Assembly: GCA_964520195.1 (NCBI GenBank)
Contig: CAZFNX010000002.1
Coordinates: 1-64,000, forward strand
Reading direction: 5' to 3'
DNA length: 64,000 nucleotides
Origin: CAIZLB01 sp964520195
GTDB lineage: Bacteria; Patescibacteriota; Minisyncoccia; Phycocordibacterales; CAIZLB01
The notes below the pieces were generated by a model. It was not told the DNA's origin and did not search any database. It saw only the letters and a list, made by a program, of their open reading frames with translations. Both the position numbers and the translations under genes were made by a program. Of the stretch, positions 60,335 to 64,000 are shown piece after piece; position 1 is the stretch's first letter, and the number at the start of each line of letters is the position of its first letter.

Positions 60335-60775
60335 CTAATTTGAGAAACTAGAAATACTCCACGTATTCACAACCGAAACTGCTTTAACCTTCTTTCTCGC
60401 CTCAGGCTTTATAAATTTTTGTCCTGGAGCATCAGTCTCCACGATTGAATACTGAATTTCAAATCGTCTACCATTTTCAGGATTATTGAAATAAATTCCA
60501 GAACGAGAGCCTGAAGCATTCAAAGACCATGACTCTTGTAGATCATCTGGTAATACATACACCCCTTCAGGAAATTTCTTTAGTTCTTCAATTGCATCTG
60601 CCGATGATTCAGTTGTCAGCACCGCATTACCCCATTCAGTAAAACCTGGAATACTTCGTTTTAACATTTCCACCACAGGTCTCCTTTGCTCACTTTCAAA
60701 ATCTTCATTTTCATTACCAGCTTGTGCCTGGCGCAATGCTTCGTTTGCAGATTTACTAAATGTTGGTTTTTCCAT
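60335..60775 (-). CDS. Hypothetical protein carried between direct repeats
   Basis: 146 residues from ATG 60775 (MEKPTFSKSANEALRQAQAG). It is soluble, with a helical and charged N-terminus ('ESEQRRPVVEMLKRSIPGFT') and a C-terminal beta-rich part ('GSRSGIYFNNPENGRRFEIQ', 'YSIVETDAPGQKFIKPEA'). No signal peptide, membrane segment or recognised motif. It is the only gene between the 27-bp repeats DR1 and DR2, so it may be the passenger of a small mobile cassette (inference). Function unknown. Confidence 0.65.
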   Translation of the reverse strand: MEKPTFSKSANEALRQAQAGNENEDFESEQRRPVVEMLKRSIPGFTEWGNAVLTTESSADAIEELKKFPEGVYVLPDDLQESWSLNASGSRSGIYFNNPENGRRFEIQYSIVETDAPGQKFIKPEARKKVKAVSVVNTWSISSFSN

Positions 60776-60832
60776 AATAAACATATTATAACAAACTCTA
60801 AAGTAATATTCTAACGCACGAGACGGTTACCC

Positions 60833-60859
60833 CTCTCGTGCTAGCTCGAATTGGCGGGC
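60833..60859. repeat. Direct repeat DR2 (27 bp)
   Basis: Second copy of DR1. Here it runs directly into a copy of the tRNA-Trp 3' end, and an upstream complement (CTAACGCACGAGA near 60813) can pair with TCTCGTGCTAG to form a long hairpin that DR1 lacks. Confidence 0.8.
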
Positions 60860-60873
60860 CCACTAGGACTCGA
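60854..60873. repeat. Duplicated tRNA-Trp 3' end (20 bp)
   Basis: GCGGGCCCACTAGGACTCGA occurs exactly here and at 60997-61016, where it forms the 3' end (acceptor, part of the T-arm) of tRNA-Trp. The copies are 143 bp apart in direct orientation, the arrangement left by site-specific integration at a tRNA gene. Confidence 0.85.
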
Positions 60874-60950
60874 CCGTTACACGGTCAGTACACCTTTGCG
60901 GTTTTATTCGGAGCAAAGCTCCTCAAAAACATCGCAAAGCTTTTCGAGTC
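60867..60950 (-). ncRNA. Structured repeat element R2 (copy of R1)
   Basis: 84-nt minus-strand element with outer stem GACTCGA/TCGAGTC, inner stem CTTTGCG/CGCAAAG, apical hairpin GGAGC-TTT-GCTCC and 3' hairpin GACCGT-GTA-ACGGTC. Compared with R1 every stem differs by compensatory changes, while linkers such as GGTGTACT and ATAAAAC are kept. One edge overlaps the duplicated tRNA-Trp end. Confidence 0.6.
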
Positions 60951-60997
60951 CGAAAAATCCTAAGGATTTTTCAGCTCTATAACATTCTGATGTTTTG

Positions 60998-61069
60998 CGG
61001 GCCCACTAGGACTCGAACCTAGAACCTCGCGTTTGGAGTGCGATGTTTTACCATTGAAACTATGGACCC
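60998..61069 (-). tRNA. tRNA-Trp (CCA)
   Basis: Acceptor GGGTCCA/TGGGCCC (one G-U), a D-arm with GG, anticodon loop CTCCAAA (anticodon CCA), T-arm CTAGG-TTCGAGT-CCTAG and discriminator G. No CCA encoded. The 31-39 pair is A·C. Its 3' end is duplicated 143 bp downstream (by its own direction). Confidence 0.92.
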
Positions 61070-61074
61070 ATATA

Positions 61075-61113
61075 CAAAAAACTGTACATACACGAGTGTA
61101 GCACAGTTTTTTG
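61075..61113 (-). terminator. Terminator-like hairpin between rpmG and tRNA-Trp
   Basis: CAAAAAACTGT (61075-61085) pairs with ACAGTTTTTTG (61103-61113) around a 17-base loop. On the minus strand it follows the rpmG stop and precedes tRNA-Trp, with T-rich sequence in the stem's 3' arm. Confidence 0.55.
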
Positions 61114-61134
61114 TCTTTGTCTTTTCAGGAGAAA

Positions 61135-61299
61135 TTATTTCTTTGTCTCTTCAAAAACCTCTCGTTTTCGAGTTACTTTACTATACTTCTTAAGTTTAAG
61201 CTTTGGCATAGTAGAAGACCCAGCCTTACCTGACTTGTGTATGTAAATAATTTCTTTTGTTTTTTTATTTTTTAGTTTAACTAATTTTTTCTGTGGCAT
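61135..61299 (-). CDS. rpmG: Ribosomal protein bL33
   Basis: 54 residues (MPQKKLVKLKNKKTKEIIYI ...). The C-terminal pattern 'PKLKLKKYSKVTRKREVFEE' matches the bL33 signature (LKKY.P..R+.V...E.K). The N-terminal half is Lys-rich. The zinc-binding cysteines of C+ paralogues are absent, so it is a C- form. It lies between tRNA-Tyr (27 bases upstream) and tRNA-Trp, an arrangement suggesting a mixed tRNA/r-protein transcript. Confidence 0.9.
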   Translation of the reverse strand: MPQKKLVKLKNKKTKEIIYIHKSGKAGSSTMPKLKLKKYSKVTRKREVFEETKK

Positions 61300-61326
61300 A
61301 TGTTTTTATTACTTTAAATTTGTTGG

Positions 61327-61409
61327 TGCGCAGAGTAGGATTTGAACCTACGTAGCCCGAAGGCGTCTGATTTACAGTCAGATGCGATTGACCACTCCGC
61401 CATCTGCGC
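61327..61409 (-). tRNA. tRNA-Tyr (GUA)
   Basis: A class II tRNA, 83 nt: acceptor GCGCAGA/TCTGCGC, anticodon loop CTGTAAA (anticodon GTA) with stem TCTGA/TCAGA, a long variable arm (GCCTTCGGGC region), T-loop TTCAAAT and discriminator A. CCA is not encoded. Confidence 0.95.
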
Positions 61410-61477
61410 ATACTGTGTATAGGTCCTTATAATACACTATTTTACAGAAAAAACAATGGCTTTTTAGAAATAGAAAA

Positions 61478-61497
61478 AGAGGCCTCACGAGACCTCT
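61478..61497 (-). terminator. Terminator of clpB
   Basis: On the minus strand AGAGGTCTC and its near-complement GAGGCCTCT (one mismatch) form a hairpin followed by TTTTTCT. It lies just after the clpB stop codon. Confidence 0.75.
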
Positions 61498-61517
61498 CTA
61501 TCTATAATCTATATGTC

Positions 61518-63953
61518 TTATTTTCCTTCCACTTCAGTTTCAACCTTTTTAGACTTATGAGATGAAGTAGTCTTTTTAATATCAAACTTTAACTTTCCTT
61601 CTTTATCTAGATCTATCACGACTCGAGCATTTTCTCGAAGACCATCTGTAATCATCATAGATGCAAGAGGGGTAAGTATTTTTGATTGGATCAAACGACG
61701 AAGTGGTCGAGCACCGTACTGTGGACTATACCCTTCTTTAGCAAGATAATCATACACAGCTGGTTTGAACTCAAGAACAATCTCTTTTTCTGCAAGTCGA
61801 GCATGAATCTTCTGCACTTCAATATCAACAATCTTACGGATAGCCTCAGGACCAAGAACATCGAAGAGAATAATCTCATCGATACGGTTCAAAAACTCAG
61901 GCTTAAAGTTATCTTTCAAGGCACCCATAACTTTATCTTTCATACCATCATATGTTTGCTTATCATCATCTGATGATGCAAAACCAATAGTCTGCATACG
62001 ATCGATATACTGAGCACCGATATTTGATGTCATAATAATGATTGTATTTTTAAAGTTAACAGTTCTACCTTTTGAATCAGTAAGACGACCATTATCAAGT
62101 ACTTGTAGAAGAATGTTGAAAATATCTGGATGAGCTTTTTCAATCTCATCAAAAAGAATCACTGAATATGGTTTGTGTTTTACCTTATCAACAAGAGTTC
62201 CACTATCTTCGTGGCCAACATATCCTGGTGGTGCTCCAATAATCTTAGATACTGTATGTCTCTCACCGTACTCAGACATGTCTACTCGAATCAAAGATTT
62301 TTCATCGTTAAACATAAACTGTGCAAGCGCTTTTGTAAGTTCTGTCTTTCCTACTCCGGTTGGACCAAGGAATATAAATGAACCTATAGGACGAAGTGGA
62401 TCATGAATACCAACTCGTGATCGTTTAATCGTATCAACAACACGTTTTACTGCATCATCTTGACCTATCACTTGACCTTTCAAAACATCTTCCATACGAG
62501 CAAGTTTTGAAACTTCTTCCTCAAGCATACTTGTCACAGGAATACCTGTCCATCGAGCAACTACATGAGCAATATCAGCTTCATTAATCTCTTCTTTCAA
62601 AACTCGTTTTTTAGTATCAAGCTTATGAAGTTTCTTAAGTTTACTTTCGAGATCTTTTTCAAGAAGAGGTAGTTTACCATATCGAATCTCAGCCGCCTTA
62701 GATAGATCAGCTCGAGCCTCTGCTCGTTCAGCTTCTTGTCGAAGTGTTTCCATCATTTTTTTAATATCTTTGATTGCATTGATAGATTCTTTTTCGTTGA
62801 TCCATTTTGCCTCAACATCCTTAATACCATCTTTAACTTCAGCTATACTGTCTTCAATATCTTTAATACGATCTTTAGTTACTTTATTTTCAGGATCCTT
62901 AAGAAGTGCTTCACGCTCTATCTCAAGACGCATAATCTTTCTATGCGCATCTTCAACTGCTTGTGGTTTATTTTCCAAAGATATCTTAAGTGTTGATGCA
63001 GCTTCATCTATGAGATCGACTGCTTTATCAGGAAGTTGTCTATCTGTAATATATCGAGCTGAAAGTTTTACTGCAGCAACAATAGCTTCATCAAGAATAC
63101 GTACTCCATGGAACAATTCATATTTATCTTTTAATCCTCGAAGAATTGCAGTTGCATCTTCAATACTTGGTTCATCAACATATACAGGTTGAAAACGTCT
63201 TTGTAATGCAGGATCTTTTTCAATATGTTTTTGATATTCGCGAAGTGTTGTTGCACCTATAGCCTTAAGCTCACCTCGAGCAAGTGCAGGCTTTAGCATG
63301 TTTGATGCATCAAGTGACCCTTCTGCTCCACCTGCCCCCATAATAGTATGAGTCTCATCTATAAAAAGAATAACTCGACCATCTGCCTTTTCTATTTCTT
63401 TTAAAATATTTTTCAAACGATCTTCGAACTCACCTCTATACTTTGTACCAGCGACAAGTGAACCCATATCAAGAGATAGAAGCTCTTTATCTTTCAGAGA
63501 CTCTGGAACATCACCCAGTGCAATACGATTTGCAAGACCTTCAACAATAGCAGTCTTCCCTACTCCTGCTTCACCAAGAAGAATAGGATTGTTCTTTGTT
63601 CGACGTGAGAGAATCTGTATCACACGAGAAATCTCAGAATCTCGACCAATCACAGGATCAAGTTTATGTTCACGAGCCAACGCTGTCAGGTTACGAGTAT
63701 ATTTTGTTAGAGCCTTAGTCTTTTTTCCTTCACCAGATTGTGTTACTGCACCCTGTCCTTTTTGAGCTTTGAGAGATTCGAGAACTTTGAGACACCCTTC
63801 TTTGTCTATGTTAAATTTTTCAATCAACTCTCGAGCAGAGTTAAGTGAATCAAAAAATGCAATAAACAAATGTTCAACTGATACAAAATTGTCTTTTGTC
63901 TGTGTAGCCACAATACCTGAAGATTCTATAACTGCAGCAAGTTCTGGAGTCAA
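61518..63953 (-). CDS. clpB: Disaggregase ClpB, with an in-frame amber codon near its N-terminus
   Basis: 811 codons are open from TTG 63953. The N-terminal domain remnant 'TPELAAVIESSG...FVSVEHLFIAF' is followed by AAA-1 (GEAGVGKTAIVEG; 'RVILFIDETHTIMGAGGAEG'), a long coiled-coil middle domain (about 340-480) that marks ClpB over ClpC, and AAA-2 (FLGPTGVGKTELTKAL; 'SVILFDEIEKAHPDIFNILL'). It rescues aggregated proteins with DnaK. Upstream of TTG the frame reads LFL, then TAG at 63962-63960, then GGESSNTLSPAY to the window edge. This resembles the inter-repeat linker of the Clp N-domain, so the gene seems interrupted by an amber codon. A TTG start within the N-domain would give a truncated but motor-competent ClpB. 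Confidence 0.93.
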   Translation of the reverse strand: MTPELAAVIESSGIVATQTKDNFVSVEHLFIAFFDSLNSARELIEKFNIDKEGCLKVLESLKAQKGQGAVTQSGEGKKTKALTKYTRNLTALAREHKLDPVIGRDSEISRVIQILSRRTKNNPILLGEAGVGKTAIVEGLANRIALGDVPESLKDKELLSLDMGSLVAGTKYRGEFEDRLKNILKEIEKADGRVILFIDETHTIMGAGGAEGSLDASNMLKPALARGELKAIGATTLREYQKHIEKDPALQRRFQPVYVDEPSIEDATAILRGLKDKYELFHGVRILDEAIVAAVKLSARYITDRQLPDKAVDLIDEAASTLKISLENKPQAVEDAHRKIMRLEIEREALLKDPENKVTKDRIKDIEDSIAEVKDGIKDVEAKWINEKESINAIKDIKKMMETLRQEAERAEARADLSKAAEIRYGKLPLLEKDLESKLKKLHKLDTKKRVLKEEINEADIAHVVARWTGIPVTSMLEEEVSKLARMEDVLKGQVIGQDDAVKRVVDTIKRSRVGIHDPLRPIGSFIFLGPTGVGKTELTKALAQFMFNDEKSLIRVDMSEYGERHTVSKIIGAPPGYVGHEDSGTLVDKVKHKPYSVILFDEIEKAHPDIFNILLQVLDNGRLTDSKGRTVNFKNTIIIMTSNIGAQYIDRMQTIGFASSDDDKQTYDGMKDKVMGALKDNFKPEFLNRIDEIILFDVLGPEAIRKIVDIEVQKIHARLAEKEIVLEFKPAVYDYLAKEGYSPQYGARPLRRLIQSKILTPLASMMITDGLRENARVVIDLDKEGKLKFDIKKTTSSHKSKKVETEVEGK

Positions 63954-63959
63954 AAACAG

Positions 63960-64000
63960 CTAATATGCAGGACTAAGTGTATTTGAAGATTCACCGCCAT
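63960..64000 (-). pseudogene. clpB: Upstream in-frame segment of clpB beyond the TAG (partial)
   Basis: In the clpB frame, the 12 codons before the TAG translate as GGESSNTLSPAY. A Gly-rich linker followed by '(Y)xLFLTPEL' matches the usual 'GG...Y.LSPEL' transition between the two halves of the ClpB N-domain, so coding sequence probably continues leftward of the TAG beyond the window. Only 41 bases are visible. Confidence 0.5.

Noticed and set aside
60867..60950. Possible hammerhead or twister ribozyme in R1/R2
   Set aside because: CTGA and CGAAA fragments occur, but the invariant CUGANGA core and correct stem order are absent. No known self-cleaving core fits.
1..64000. UGA-recoding (code 25) of Gracilibacteria/SR1
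   Set aside because: Conserved genes are full length with UGA as stop, and no in-frame UGA is needed in any recognised domain. The only in-frame stops inside domains are TAG.
1..64000. Amber-suppressor tRNA (CUA anticodon) to explain the in-frame TAGs
   Set aside because: None of the six tRNAs in the window (Arg UCU, Ser UGA, Met CAU, fMet CAU, Trp CCA, Tyr GUA) has a CUA anticodon. Several genes (ruvX, gatA, engB, the 59648 kinase) end in genuine TAG, so full reassignment is excluded; a suppressor elsewhere in the genome is not.

Overview
The window reads as a chromosomal segment of a Patescibacteria/CPR bacterium, most likely of the Parcubacteria group. This is inference from gene content, with no database search. 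Supporting signs are an AT-rich, tightly packed genome, an inner-membrane type IV pilus system without an outer-membrane secretin, huge secreted proteins ending in peptidoglycan-binding domains, and many starts with a -10 box only 6-8 bases before ATG. TAA, TAG and TGA are all used as stops, so the SR1/Gracilibacteria code (UGA = Gly) does not apply.

Layout. 1-1030: start of a secreted GNVGIGTTTP-repeat protein running off the left edge. 1079-5187: aquaporin-like channel, Pif1-type helicase, triple YbjQ-domain protein, an unknown gene and tRNA-Arg. 5213-8464: ruvX, a tRNA-binding-domain protein and a second PilM/N/O-like set. 8520-12745: tRNA-Ser, then a four-gene copper operon (csoR, copA, HMA plus DsbD/TauE-like membrane protein, cupredoxin) with a CsoR operator inside its promoter. 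12738-13902: remnants of a mobile element (recombinase C-terminal fragment, zinc-ribbon accessory protein, structured repeat). 14010-20350: small accessory genes (DoxX-like, DUF1697, two VOC proteins, DUF1761, Nudix, FAD-linked oxidase). 20738-27988: rnc, a nusB-Nudix fusion, rpmF, a small membrane protein, dnaE, a likely ncRNA gene, tgt and two CAU tRNAs. 28094-38285: cell-surface proteins around gatC-gatA. 38347-50446: ligA and the main type IV pilus operon (pilM,N,O, a PilP-position protein, pilB, a response regulator, pilT, pilC, four prepilin-like proteins). 50530-57527: ComF-like PRTase, DEAD-box helicase, prepilin peptidase and a giant surface protein split by an in-frame TAG. 57621-64000: engB, small Cys-rich protein, GNAT, a divergent kinase-like pair, a repeat-flanked gene, tRNA-Trp/rpmG/tRNA-Tyr, and clpB, also split by an in-frame TAG near the right edge.

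How it works together. The pilus operon plus prepilin peptidase supplies a complete inner-membrane pilus engine (assembly and retraction ATPases, platform, alignment proteins, minor pilins), which fits attachment to a host cell, as do the large surface proteins. The copper operon is a self-contained, probably acquired efflux unit next to recombinase debris.

The most interesting signals are: (i) two in-frame amber codons inside conserved domains, in a 1234-codon surface protein and in ClpB; (ii) an ~85-nt structured element present twice with covarying stems, both copies beside mobile-element debris and one beside a duplicated tRNA-Trp 3' end; (iii) an undescribed ~155-nt RNA gene with its own promoter and terminator between dnaE and tgt; (iv) an initiator tRNA that appears to have lost the G18-psi55 contact on both sides; (v) widespread leaderless-type promoters, including one symmetric divergent promoter that fills a 36-bp spacer.
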